This document shows positions 31,985-43,700 of a DNA stretch of 43,831 nucleotides, piece after piece; position 1 is the stretch's first letter; every line of letters begins with the position of its first letter. Source of the DNA: Nemertoderma westbladi (Eukaryota; Xenacoelomorpha; Nemertodermatida; Nemertodermatidae). The translations under genes were made by a program, and so were the position numbers. The stretch is taken from the NCBI GenBank assembly GCA_032718475.1, contig JAUCBJ010004760.1, positions 1 through 43,831 of the forward strand, given 5' to 3'. A model generated the notes under the pieces. It made no database searches. It had not been told where the DNA came from and saw only the letters and a list, made by a program, of their open reading frames with translations.

Positions 31985-32038
31985 AACGAAACGAAACGAA
32001 AGAAATTTCGTTTCGTTTTAAGAGATTTCGTTTCGTTT
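31985..32038. repeat. ACGAAACGAAA palindrome cluster
   Basis: AACGAAACGAAACGAAAG is followed at once by AAATTTCGTTTCGTTTT and, after AAGAG, by a second ATTTCGTTTCGTTTT. The left arm can therefore pair with either of two right arms. Confidence 0.8.
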
Positions 32039-32909
32039 TTACATGATTTTATCAAATAAAAGTTTTAAATATAACAGCCCCCCCCCCCACCCACCAACAC
32101 CATGATTGATATTGTAGTATAATGTAGTACAACAATACAATATAATATAAATACAGCTGTGTTGACTCCCCCCAAATCTTTGCGGTATGTCTCCTTTTGA
32201 GTTTTATACACTATACTGGTACCATACGCAGCGTCCCATCAGGTGAAATGCCAGGTGTACCAGTTGCTCTAATGTATGTAGTTGTTTTAAGTATTACTAC
32301 ACCTTGGCTACCCATAGACCAATGTAATGCCAAAACATATCATTGTTACTAGGGCAACATTTAAGAGTTCTATAAAAGTATTGGTAACAGTTCCGTATAT
32401 CACTACATTTTCATAACATAAATCATTGTTACATTGCAACATTGCAGATTTCTAGAACAAAATATAAATATTATACTATTATTATAGAACATATATTCTA
32501 GAACATAAATATAATAAAAAATATAATGTTCTAGAACATATAGCTAGTTATTTTTCAAATTTAAAATTGCTAGTAGTTAAAAAAATATATTCAAAAAATG
32601 TTTTGGGTGCAAAATGCACAAAAGTGAAATTAAGGCAATTAAAAGACAGGTACGGAGAAAATTGAGAAAAGTATACGACGCCAGAGCTTTGAGTGAGGGG
32701 TGCATTAACTTTGAAGATAAATTCTCCGAAAAACTGACAGAATACATGTGAGGTAACAGATAAAGAAAAGGAAAATTAAATGGATACCATGTAATATAAA
32801 TAATGAAATAATGAGATCTTAAAGGCCAACAAAAGCCAATACCCAATGAATAAATTAAATTAATTAGTTACATCGGTATACGAAAACGCTTTTTAAAATT
32901 TACTAGCTA
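32039..32909. other. No gene seen; C tract and TTCTAGAACAT words
   Basis: A C run of about 9 lies near 32082. Repeated TTCTAGAACATA words occur at 32450-32545. No ORF is credible. Confidence 0.5.
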
Positions 32910-33335
32910 TTATGCCACTGTGGCTCGAAAGAACTTAGTCTTCAGGTTACTGGAGAGATCTGATTTCCAGATGGTATCCATTTTTGATAGAGCTACCCAC
33001 CTTTGCTTTTCTATGTCCTTTTTGCTACTCTCTATCCATGATCCAAGGTACTGGAAGTCGCCAACCTTCCTTAGTTGATTATTATAAATTGTTGTCAAGT
33101 TTCCATCAACATTAAAAGTCATGAATTCGGTCTTGGTAGCATTTATATGCAATCCAACCTCCTTAGCAGCCCTCTCCACTTTATTTAGTAGAAGCTGTGC
33201 ATCTGCTAGCGTATTAGAGAGCAGGGCGATGTCATCCGCAAAGTCGGATATCTACTACTTCTGCGTTCTTGAAGTGTGAATCCCAGATCTTCACCCTTTG
33301 CCTTGCTCATTGCGTACAGCATGTCCTGGAATATA
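32910..33335 (-). pseudogene. LINE RT relic of a second family
   Basis: On the minus strand the piece keeps part of an RT palm: SDFADDIALLSNTL (motif C), VERAAKEVGLHIN and LGSWIES. Upstream in another frame is FQDMLYAMSKAKGE, then GFTLQ. A small frame break lies between them at about 33250. It is shorter and clearly diverged from copies 1 and 2. There is no endonuclease and no 3' tail. Confidence 0.8.
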
Positions 33336-33616
33336 GTGTCGTTATTCTGGTATATCCCCCCCAACCGGTGTTTTGTTCGGTATTTTACATATTATATTCA
33401 GGTAATTGTAAAACACGTTTTTCAAAACACAGTAATATAAGACCTATAACTGACATATTCCCCATAACCATGGTAATTTGATTCATTGGTAATTTGGTCA
33501 CAAGCTTTTTTTGTGTTAATTTTTCTGTTTAAAGGCGTTTTTCACATCTTTCGAAATAAACATTGCTTACAGTACAACATAAAATCTATATGTGTTTATA
33601 AATTTTGTTATTCTTA
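33336..33616. other. Short spacer, nothing recognised
   Basis: AT-rich sequence with no ORF or repeat between the LINE relic and the local duplication. Confidence 0.5.
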
Positions 33617-33890
33617 AAAATAAAAAGAAGACAGATCCCAACCAAATACGTTTAATTTACATTTTTTAACTTCTATTGATATAACCCGTGTTTTAAAATC
33701 ATAACCTACTTTGGGTATTTTTAAAAAATGTTTGGCATAGCCAGTATTTTTCAAAATTTTGAAAAAAATGTGAAAATCTCTATAAAAATTAAAGACCCCG
33801 ACCAAATATTTTAAATTTAATTTTTTTTCACTTCTATTGATATATGCAATACTCTAAAACAAAAATTGGCCATGGGTATTTTTCAAAGTC
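33617..33890. repeat. Diverged tandem duplication of about 165 bp
   Basis: Shared words ACCAAATA, TTAATTT, CTTCTATTGATATA and GGGTATTTTT occur in the same order at 33638-33728 and 33798-33880. Confidence 0.65.
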
Positions 33891-34078
33891 ATTGAGCAAC
33901 TTCAGGCACGGGGTGCGACTGGTTTAGTTTTTTGCAGGGGTACAGGGCATGGCCCACAGGCCCAGCAGATGAGCTGCACAGCCAATGGTGGGTCATGTGC
34001 GCCGGAGTAGATATGGGTGATGGGCCTCATATCTGACTCCAATGCGACACCCACCCAGTGGAATGGCAAACCAGGGTG

Positions 34079-35554
34079 GGGTGCATGTAAAGAGCGGACT
34101 GCGGACTGCGGACTACGGACTGCGGATTGTCAATTAAAAGCCCAAATATGCGCGGTCAACTTGAATTATAGCATTATAATGTAAGAATCCGCTCTTTGTT
34201 GTCTGGACAAACGGCGGACTGAAGTCAGAAAATTTTAACCTGATTGGCTCAATCATTTACATAGAGGCCTAAAGGGAACTTTCTTGAATCCTCTTATTGG
34301 CTTAAATGTTTTCATTGTGACACAGAGATGGAAACCTATTATTTTGAAAACCTATTATGTAGGCAGTAGGAAGAACTCTTGAACTTTCATTAAAATCATA
34401 AAATCTCTCAGGTTAAGGCCGGTTCACTCTTTTAAGCATGATTCGTAACTCTACTTTGGATGCAGACTTTGGGACTACTGTAGTATGTACTTCTGCTGCC
34501 GAAGCAGAGTTATGCTTATTGCTTAAAGGTGTGAACCGCGACCTTATAAGATATTCCTTGTTTGCTTGTTACTTAAATTAAAAGTTATTACGTTGGGGTC
34601 GTCAAAAAAAAGGTGGGGGGGGGGGGGGGGGGAGGTTGGCTCGTACTGCCACTATTATGTCTCTGTTAGTTGAAACAAAATTGGAACATAATTGAAACAT
34701 ATTAGTCGTACATACTAGTAGTGAAACATTATTTTTCCAAGATTGACCGACTTATTAGCGTTCAAACATTTCCGACGATGACAACGACAGACGGGTCCAC
34801 CACTTATACCCATATGCTAAGGCTCACCTGGACTTACGTTACTCGCCCCACAGTTAATCGTATGTCAGATATGTAGAATATCACAGCCCACACTAAAAAA
34901 ACATTAAAAAAAGCACTAGCCGATCAGGTGTTCGTGGTTTTCATTTTAAGGCTGTCATAAAAATTTGGACAGAATTAAATGCCAGTAATTAGATGCGTCC
35001 TATTGGATGCTATTTATAGATCCACACCCCTTTTCTTTGCCCCTCTTCCCCCTTTTCTTACGCTCTCTTACCCCCAGCACAGAGAAGATCTTCCCCCCAG
35101 CTCCTGCGCTTAGGATGTCCGAATATTCGATCTTTTATATTTGCGAACAGACAACTGTGACATACTGTAAACTCTAAAGGCAGGAAGTATATAAAAATAT
35201 TTATTGAAATAAATAATCTGAAAATCCGTAGAATGTTGATTATATAGTAGGCCTTTAATCAGCAGTCCACGTAATTACTGTATAGGATAATTATTTCCTG
35301 TATTACAGTGTTGCACAATGGTAAACATTTAAATGCCAATGGGATGATTCTTTCTTTAAGTTCCCTTTCAGCTTCAGCCTATGTAAATGATTGAGCCAAT
35401 CAGGTTACAATTTACCGGCTTCAGTCCGCCATTTGTCCAGACAACAAAGAGCGGATTCTTAGTTTGGAAGTCGATAATTCAAATTGACCGCGCGGATTTT
35501 GGCAATCCCCAGTCCGTAGTCCGCCAGTCCGCAGTCCGCTCTTTACATGCACCC
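34079..35554. mobile_element. Foldback DNA transposon with 9-bp target duplication
   Basis: The 1476-bp element begins GGGTGCATGTAAAGAGCG and ends in the exact complement. Inverted repeats extend about 270 bp at roughly 80% identity (34079-34345 against 35290-35554). The outer part holds tandem GCGGACT heptamers. The 9-bp sequence ACCAGGGTG is repeated directly at 34070-34078 and 35555-35563. A 9-bp duplication with long, minisatellite-bearing inverted repeats fits Mutator-like or Rehavkus/foldback groups. No transposase ORF is present, so the element is non-autonomous. It interrupts LINE copy 2 and is therefore younger than that copy. Confidence 0.9.
34413..34549. mobile_element. Small inverted-repeat element inside the foldback element
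   Basis: AAGGCCGGTTCACTCTTTTAAGC at the left (given here as AAGGCCGGTTCAC and CTTTTAAGC) pairs with TGCTTAAAGGTGTGAACC at the right. Inner arms TAACTCTACTT and AGCAGAGTTA also pair. The total is about 135 bp. Target duplication is uncertain (TTA/ATA-like). Likely a MITE nested in the larger element. Confidence 0.45.
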
Positions 35555-35881
35555 ACCAGGGTGTGGTATTTGCCCCGAGAGCTGACTCGGCAAAAAAGCA
35601 CCCCCCAACCCCCACTATGGATTACATTAGTAATGCGGAGGTCCGGCCACTAGAGGCCAGTGGAATGACTGGACACAATCGGCCTCACAGGCGTCATTTA
35701 TCTCCTGACCGGCTGCCTGTCTCACCCCCTACTGGAGAGAGAGCAGCCAACAATTCTGAGTACCTTTTCTGATGACCTTTCTGGCCCAAACCCTGGGTCA
35801 CCAGGGAGGCCAGATTGTGAGGGGGAGAGGGATTCTGGAGTTGGAGGCTACTCTCATGTTCCACCCCGACCAACAAAGCCA

Positions 35882-36494
35882 TTGGTGAATCTGAGGCAAG
35901 TCACTAGACTAGCCTCAGTAAACACCCTAACACTCGGGTCCCCAATGCGACAAGGTGAGCTGACTGCCTTGGCAGATAAGCTTTCTCTTAGCGCAGTGGG
36001 TGTTCAAGAGCACCGAATTCAGACTGATGAGGTTCTGATTAAGGACATGGGGGGGGGGGGGGGGGGGGTGGCGACTCGCCCTCGCGTCAGCAGATGATAG
36101 TGGCAATGATGGAATTGGTCTATTGATTAATCTAACTGCACATGCAGCATTGGACAAATTAGACCAAATCTCTAACCGCATCATCCGTTGCCACTTCTCA
36201 TGTTCTGGAAGACTAGCTACGAAGTTTCCTAAGGTGGTTCTGATTGTGTGCTACTCTCCAACTAGTGTTGTCCCTGTAGAGGAGGTGGAAAATTTCTACC
36301 ACAATCTCCAAGCAGCTACTGATGAAGTGGATCAGCATGCATTATTAACATTCCTGGGAGACTTTAATGCAAGTCTGCATCAATCACATCGCCCTGGGTC
36401 TATAGCAATAGTGTTAACCGAAATTCCGTCCATCTTCAGGATTTTATCTCTGGAAATGGATTGTTTTCGGCTGGAACCCAGTTCAAGAAGCTAA
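35882..36494 (+). pseudogene. APE endonuclease domain of LINE copy 2, broken
   Basis: Two frames carry pieces of the AP-endonuclease-like domain. 35882-36097 has LASVNTLTLGSP and VGVQEHRI (the region with the conserved Asn and Glu). 36123-36494 continues with VVLIVCYSPTS and LGDFNAS (the conserved GDFN motif). A G run of about 20 at 36048-36068 separates them and shifts the frame. The domain would nick target DNA in an intact LINE. Confidence 0.75.
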
Positions 36495-36970
36495 CGCTTT
36501 ACTTAGCTTTACTTTTTTTTAGGAAATACAGGAGCTCTATACAAGACTGTAATGCATTTACACTTCGACCCTTCTCCAGTGATCACCGCCTTATTGAGGC
36601 CAAGGTAAGTCTTAGTCTGCGTGCTAGCAGAACAACGAAATCTGCCTTGCCGCGGCATGACTGGTCCTCTCTGTTGCAACAGCCAAGTGTGAGATGCAGC
36701 TTCACACTACAGCTGAGCAACAGGTATGAGGTTCTTGCCTCTGAGGCGGCAGATCACTGCGAGGGCTATACTGCCTTCACAGTTGCAGTTAAATTAGCAG
36801 CTGCAGAAACAGTTCCTGTATACCCTCGAAACAGGTAAAGGGCCCCCCGGACTGACAACAAAATTCAGAAGTGCCGAAATGACCTCTATAAGGCGCAGAA
36901 AGAGTCCCGACTCAAAAACAGACTACAGCGGCCAAGAATGCAGTTAAGGCTGCATCTAGGTCCCTGAACA

Positions 36971-38488
36971 GTGTACTCTGTTAATCTACAGGAGCTAATA
37001 AACCAACAGGTTGATGTCATCAATGATGCTGACGACAGCAGGCAATCATCCCAGGCATGGAAATCGATCAACTTGCTTACTGGGCGGAAAAGCCAACCAA
37101 CCACCAAGGTGAAAGCTGAATCACCTGCCGATCGCCTCAATGGTTGGAAAGCCCACTTTGAAAAGCTCCTCAATAATGACAGGGTATTGCGTGATAACTT
37201 TATAGAAGTAAAAGTGTCTGAGTCTGTACTCCCAGATATTCTCATTGGCGATATCTCCTTTGCAGAAGTGAAGGCTGCAAAGAGCATTAAGACTAATCGT
37301 GCCAGTGGAGTAAATGGTGTTCCCCCTGAGGTCTTTAAAATACCTGAGTGTTTAAAACTCATCTATCCCATCATAGTAGACATGTACCGAACAACAAGAG
37401 TCCCACAAGAAATTAAAACAAATAAGTTTGTGCCAGTTCCCAAGAAGGGCAACCTAACACTCTATGGTTCTTTCCGGGGAATCTCATTGATCTCGATTGC
37501 TGCAAAGCTATACAATAGGATTCTATTAAATTGCATCAGGGATCCCATTGAGAGACTGCTCCGTGGAAATCAGAATGGGTTCCGTAAAGGTCGTGCAACC
37601 ATGGAGCCCATTTTGGCACTTAAAAGGATAATTGAAGAGTTATTATCAAAAAAGAAAGACAGGCATCTGGTTGTTATCTTTGTTGACTTCTTCAAGGCCT
37701 TTCATTCAGTCTCTCTCTCACGTATGTTCAGCATACTTTCATTATATAGGATTCCTGATGAAATTATTGCAGCAATCAGATCAGTATACGATGGTTCGAC
37801 AACATTTGTGTCTACTGTTGACGGTGACACAAAACCATTTGAAGTGTTATGGGGCGTCCTCCAGGGAGACACACTTGCACCATTCTTGTTCATAATTGTG
37901 GTTGACTATGTTCTACGCTTGTCCTTAGATCATCATAATGATGATGGGGTGATGATAACTACACCTACTGGCTCCCGAATTCGAGGAAATCCTGCCAAAT
38001 ACCTAACTGATCTAGACTTTGCTGATAACTTAGGAGTACTCGCAGAATCACTAGAGGGAGCCCAACGGCTCCTCAGCTCATTAGAACAGGCTGCTTCTAG
38101 TGTTGGACTTTTTATTAACTCCAGAAAGAGCAAATTTTTAACAGTTAACTTTGAAAGTCCTCAGCAAGTCTCTGACCGGATGAGCATAAGCTCAAATGAT
38201 GGTATGCTTGAGCATGTGGACGACTTCTGTTACCTGGGATCATGGATCCGGAAGTCAGGTGAGGACCTTCGAATACGTAAGGGAAAGGCATGGGCAGTCT
38301 TGAATAGGCTTTCCAGGATTTGGAAGTCACCGAGAATTAATCGGAAACATCAGGTCCGATTATTTAGAGCAGCAGTAGTTCCAGTACTCCTCTATGGGAG
38401 TACATGCTGGGCTCTAACTGCTGAGGATACCAAATCTCTGGATGGCACAATCACAAGAATGCTACGCCGGGTTTATTGTGTCAAGTAG
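36971..38488 (+). pseudogene. Reverse transcriptase ORF of LINE copy 2, inactive
   Basis: A 505-codon frame with the same RT as copy 1 and no truncation of the N-terminal part. Two catalytic-region changes stand out: motif A reads KAFHSV where copy 1 has KAFDSV, and motif C reads FADNLGVL instead of FADDLGVL, losing one of the two metal-binding Asp. A TAG follows TRMLRRVYCVK at 38486, and the C-terminal tail continues in another frame at 38637-38819. Between them an A-rich stretch near 38570-38605 differs from copy 1. It could not support retrotransposition. Confidence 0.88.
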
Positions 38489-38636
38489 AATGCACACATC
38501 TCCAACCACACACAATATATAACATTGGAGGTGTCTCATTGGTTCTCCCAAGCTTGGCACTAGAACAAAATCTACAAATTCAAACAAAATCGAAACAAAC
38601 TTTGCAGGACATTGCTTTCGCCGTGAGGACCAGCCA

Positions 38637-38819
38637 GTGCATAATCTTGTACTTTGGCAGCCTCATGGAGTGAATAAGCATGGTGGACAGCCCATGACTT
38701 TCTTGAGACGCATCTTAAAGGACACTGGCCTTCAAGATGCGGATGATCTAGCAAATGTCATTGGTGATAGGAAGTTGTGGCGGCGCAATTTTGTCGACAA
38801 GCTGGCACAGCATTCTTAA
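38637..38819 (+). pseudogene. C-terminal tail of LINE copy 2
   Basis: A 60-codon frame with NLVLWQP, GGQPMTFLRRILKDTGL and DRKLWRRNFVDK, the conserved C-terminal segment of these RT proteins. It is separated from the main ORF by a stop and frame change. The homologous end of copy 1 is at 25007-25228 on the minus strand. Confidence 0.85.
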
Positions 38820-38842
38820 AAATGCAGCTGCAATGCAGCATA

Positions 38843-39289
38843 CAACCTTGAGGATTTCTCATAAATCGTGTTACCATGGTTACCGGGGTGTTTATCTTAA
38901 GATGATAATTGATGTTAACGACATACTGACTAACAGGGGTTTGGTATGTATATATTAACTTAAAGGAAGAACAGGAGTCTTACACCCCCAATAAAAAATA
39001 TAGAATCGGGACATTTAGCCCAAAATATACTTCTCGACCCCTAGGGTCAACGAAGAACAACAAACACACAAACACAAACATAAAAAAATATAAATACATG
39101 CTAAACATACAGGTATGTGTCGCAACCCTAACCCTAAGCCTACCCGCCATACACTAAATTATAACCGTTAATAAATTGCACAATAGCTAAGCCTATATTC
39201 TATAAGAAAATATATATGACAATTTTGTCGCCGTGAAAGGGGTATGACTGAGGCAAAAATAATTAATTTGTGAAAAATATGGTTGCGTT
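38843..39289. other. No gene seen
   Basis: AT-rich DNA. A short telomere-like AACCCTAACCCTAA at about 39125 is too short to matter. Confidence 0.5.
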
Positions 39290-39690
39290 TCGGTGTCTTT
39301 GACCAGTACGCGCTAATCCAGAGCGCGTAAGACATGTAAAGAGGAAGCGGTTCCATTCAAGTGTCAAGGAACACCTCCAAAGTTGTAAATTCTGATTGGA
39401 GATGTAATTAAAGAAGTGGATTATGCCCCCTAGTGGCTTGAACATCAGTGAGATAGCTTTCGATCATCGCATCATTATATTCTTGTGAAAGAGTCATCCA
39501 GAGATTTGGTATCCTCTGTAGTTAGAGACCAGCATTGACTCCCATATAAGAGTACTGTTACTACTGCTGCCCTAAATACCCGAACCTTGAGGTTCCGTTT
39601 TATTATATGGGACTTCAAAATCCCGGACAGACTATTAAATGCGACCCATGCCTTCCTTCCCTTTACGTATCCGAAGGTCTTCATCCTGAA
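39290..39690 (-). pseudogene. LINE 3' relic related to copies 1 and 2
   Basis: Minus-strand pieces match the LINE C-terminal region: KAWVAFNSLSGILKS, FRAAVVTVLLYGSQCWSLT and TEDTKSLDDSFTRI, then a decayed equivalent of the NIGGVSL segment toward 39400. It carries several indels, is more diverged than the other two copies, and ends against the 21-bp satellite. Confidence 0.8.
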
Positions 39691-39738
39691 AAAATAGTTG
39701 TATTATGACTATGTACTGCGTGCCATATCTTTTAATGA

Positions 39739-41130
39739 CTGTTCCACATTATCTAAAGCATGTTCCACGTTATCTAATACATGTTCCACATTATCTAAAG
39801 CATGTTCCACATTATCTAATACATGTTCCACATTATCTAATACATGTTCCACATTATCTAATACATGTTCCACATTATCTAATACATGTTCCACATTATC
39901 TAAAGCATGTTCCACATTATCTAATACATGTTCCACATTATCTAATGCATGTTCCACATTATCTAATACATGTTCCACATTATCTAATACATGTTCCACA
40001 TTATCTAATGCATGTTCCACGTTATCTAATACATGTTCCACATTATCTAATACATGTTCCACATTATCTAAAGCATGTTCCACATTATCTAATTCATGTT
40101 CCACATTATCTAATACATGTTCCACATTATCTAAAGCATGTTTCCACATTATCTAATACATGTTCCACATTATCTAATACATGTTCCACATTATCTAAAG
40201 CATGTTCCACATTATCTAATACGTGTTCCACATTATCTAAAGCATGTTTCCACATTATCTAATACACGTTCCACATTATCTAATACACGTTCCACATTAT
40301 CTAATGCATGTTCCACATTATCTAATACGTGTTCCACATTATCTAATGCATGTTCCACATTATCTAATACATGTTCCACATTATCTAATACACGTTCCAC
40401 ATTATCTAATACATGTTCCACATTATCTAATACATGTTCCACATTATCTAATGCATGTTCCACGTTATCTAATACATGTTCCACATTATCTAATGCATGT
40501 TCCACATTATCTAATACATGTTCCACATTATCTAATACATGTTCCACATTATCTAATACATGTTCCACATTATCTAATACATGTTCCACATTATCTAATA
40601 CACGTTCCACATTATCTAATACACGTTCCACATTATCTAATGCATGTTCCACGTTATCTAATACATGTTCCACATTATCTAATGCATGTTCCACGTTATC
40701 TAATGCATGTTCCACATTATCTAATACATGTTCCACATTATCTAATACATGTTCCACATTATCTAATACATGTTCCACATTATCTAATACATGTTCCACA
40801 TTATCTAATACATGTTCCACATTATCTAATACACGTTCCACATTATCTAATGCATGTTCCACGTTATCTAATACATGTTCCACATTATCTAATGCATGTT
40901 CCACATTATCTAATACATGTTCCACATTATCTAATACACGTTCCACATTATCTAATGCATGTTCCACATTATCTAATACATGTTCCACATTATCTAATAC
41001 ATGTTCCACGTTATCTAATACATGTTCCACATTATCTAATGCATGTTCCACGTTATCTAATACATGTTCCACATTATCTAATACATGTTCCACATTATCT
41101 AATACATGTTCCACATTATCTAATAGATGT
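39739..41130. repeat. 21-bp satellite, about 66 units
   Basis: The unit is ATGTTCCACATTATCTAATAC. Most variation falls at a few positions: AATACATG, AATGCATG, AATACACG, AAAGCATG, and CACATT/CACGTT. Two units at about 40138 and 40247 have one extra T and change the frame. Because 21 is a multiple of three, long frames stay open on both strands (NTCSTLS, HVPHYLI, DNVEHVL peptides); none is considered real. Variants recur in order, hinting at higher-order duplication. Confidence 0.95.
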
Positions 41131-43284
41131 TAGGTATTTAGGCCTACATTATGGAAAACATCCTGACTGATGTCCCCTTCGCTTTATTTATATCTCACAT
41201 TGCTCGGAAAATATAATATTTTTATCGCGGTGAAATAAATAATTATTGTCTATTGCCTTGTACGGTATTTTGTGAAAATCTAATTAAATTAATCTTTATA
41301 GACCTTTATGTACCACCGCTGCGTAGCACACCGCGCGCGCGTGGCTCGATTTATTATATACAAGCAAAGCCAATCCCTTTGTCGGATAGACAAAAAAATA
41401 AACATGAATTAATACTGTAATACTAAATAAATGTACGTACGAAACTAGCAATATGTGATAGGATAACACCAAATATACAGTTTACATAGCTATACTTCAG
41501 TATCAGGCATATCGCAGACTTGTGCGTTAACCTGGATATTTATGTTACAAAATGACATCACTTCCGTGATATCCCTTATTTGACGGAAGCGTCGTTATTT
41601 ATTTATATATTTTTGTAATTGTGTATATTTATTTATAGAGAAGATGTTACGGAAACAAAGCCACGCACAACTCAACAACTCATAATTTTGTTAAGTACGA
41701 TAAGAAAGTTACATACTATTTACGTACGCAAGGACAGTAAGTAGTTTGAATGTACAGATAGGTACAGTAGGGCCTGCCTACACAGTAAGTTCTGCAACAC
41801 TTACTGTACAGTATTGTTATAGCAATAAAATACTGTAGGCCTAGTACATAAAGGCACACACCTACACTGTAGTCAGTTGCAACTTGCACGTTATCTGATG
41901 TACAATATAACTAACCTATACAGTACAAGGAAATAGTAGAGCGCAGGAATTTGATTATTAACTTTAGCAAACAAACCTTGATACCTCAGCTTATACTTTA
42001 TTGGGCAGTAATAACTATTAATAGCTGAATATTAAATGTATAAATATTGGTATTCGATAGTTATTGTGTACCACAATTACTTTTCTACCATTGCTGTTTT
42101 GTTTTAAAGTGTTAAAAGTTATGTGAGTAGCAACTACAGTAAATTACCAATTACTTCTCACTATTTTGTATTTGTTGCTATAATTTGTATTACAATTAAT
42201 ACTAAATATCCTTCTATATATTTTCATATATTGTTTCATAAAGTAATTAAAGAAACACTTTATGTCACTACTTTCCAGATTATTACCGTCGTGAGATTAT
42301 TATAATTTTATTTCACGGATTCTGCAAACATAATTGTGAAAACGTGAATTTTAACATATTGTTGCTACATTCCAATGCCTTTAGCTTTGTCGTAAGAAAC
42401 CAAGGTTCTCCGTAATCTTTACTGACCGTATTTTAGTACTGTACATGACTTATCAACGATATTGAATTTACTTACTGTAGGTCTTCGGCCGGCTGTTTGC
42501 TTGCTTGTTTTAGATTAAAAATTTCAATTTCACGAAAAACTTCAAATGGAAACCTCGCTAAAGTCACTTTTAAAATTAAAAAAAGTAAAGGTCTGAAATA
42601 AAATGAACACGAGTTATAATGTCGAAAATGTCATCTGATTATTTTGAGTAATTTTGCATAATTTTTTTTGAATTAATTAAGGGGTGGGGGGGGGGGGGCA
42701 GCACCCCCAAATTTAACCTCACATTTTTGTGTCTCTGGACCCTAAAATTGAGTGAAAATGATTTTTTGTGCTACTAAACATCGTCTTGACTGTGTAAGCA
42801 TAACCAAACCAAATATTTTTAAAATTGCCCCCCTAATAATGGCTCCGTAATGGCCATAGGTGCGTTTTTGCGCCAAGGGCTATTTCTCCATCAATATTTT
42901 GTTGAAATTTGTCGAAATTTGGAATATAAGTTCAGAATAACCCTGCATCAAATTCTTTGCCTCAAATGCTCTGGAGCCTTTTTAGAACAAAAAGGCCCCA
43001 TAATTTTTGTGCTTTGTGCTTTTTTTGGGCCTTTTTGATATAAAAAGGTTCTAGGACATTTCCAACAAATTTGTTAAGAAGAAGTATGGAGACAGGTACT
43101 GTATTCTTAACAAGGTGTACCAAATTTCAACTCATTTCAGTTAAAATTGGCGGAGAAATAGCCTTTTTCATGAAAAAACGTCATTCTGAGATAAAGGTGT
43201 TTAACCCTTTCAGTAGGCCTACCAAGCTTTTTCAAAAACCGTAATTGATGCGCCAATATAAATTTGGTTGTTATTGAGAAAAAC
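41131..43284. other. AT-rich DNA, no gene seen
   Basis: A G run lies at about 42683-42698. GTAGGCCTA palindromes and TACAGTA words are frequent at 41750-41920. The short ORFs at 42123-42305 and 42850-43038 have no known motifs. Confidence 0.5.
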
Positions 43285-43700
43285 TTTAAGTCCTATGAAA
43301 GAAATGATGAAAGTCAAAGTTGTGGAGAATCATATACTGTACTTAGTCAAAACTGATAAATCAGAATTTATTATTAATAATTTCTGTAAACTAATAAATG
43401 CACGATAGATTTATTACATACAATACCACACAGCAAAATGTTTTAGCAAAACGTTTGTTAACCAATTAGCAAAATACTAGCACCAACACTAGCACTATAT
43501 CCCATATACTTAGTCAAATGGTAAAAAAAATTTTCAATTTTATTTATATCTAATATTATTTATAATTAAATAGGTGATAAATTTTGCTATTAAAGAAAAA
43601 TGTAAGTCCTATGTAAAAATGATGAAATTCAAAGTTGTAGTGTATCATATACTTAATCGAATGGGGAAATAAAAGTATCAATTTCATTCATAACTAATAT
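43285..43700. repeat. Diverged tandem duplication
   Basis: TAAGTCCTATG, AAATGATGAAA, TCAAAGTTGT and ATCATATACT recur in the same order at 43288-43345 and 43599-43655. The words TAGTCAAA and TTTCAATTTTATTTATA between them suggest a third partial copy. Confidence 0.65.

Larger units (their letters stand above)
33900..38842 (+). mobile_element. RTE-like LINE copy 2, split by a DNA transposon
   Basis: The element starts at about 33900 with a GC-richer 5' leader (CATGGCCCACAGGCCCAGC and onward). It is interrupted at 34078/35555 by a foldback element and continues through endonuclease, RT and tail to the AATGCAGCTGCAATGCAGC 3' end shared with copy 1. Without the insertion it is about 3.5 kb, close to the usual RTE length. 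Several frame breaks, a stop after the RT and active-site changes show that it is dead. Confidence 0.82.

Noticed and set aside
39124-39142. Telomere-like CCCTAA words
   Set aside because: Only two units, internal to unrelated sequence.
39698-41170. Long ORFs on both strands, up to 331 codons
   Set aside because: They follow the 21-bp satellite exactly; both strands and several frames are open at once.
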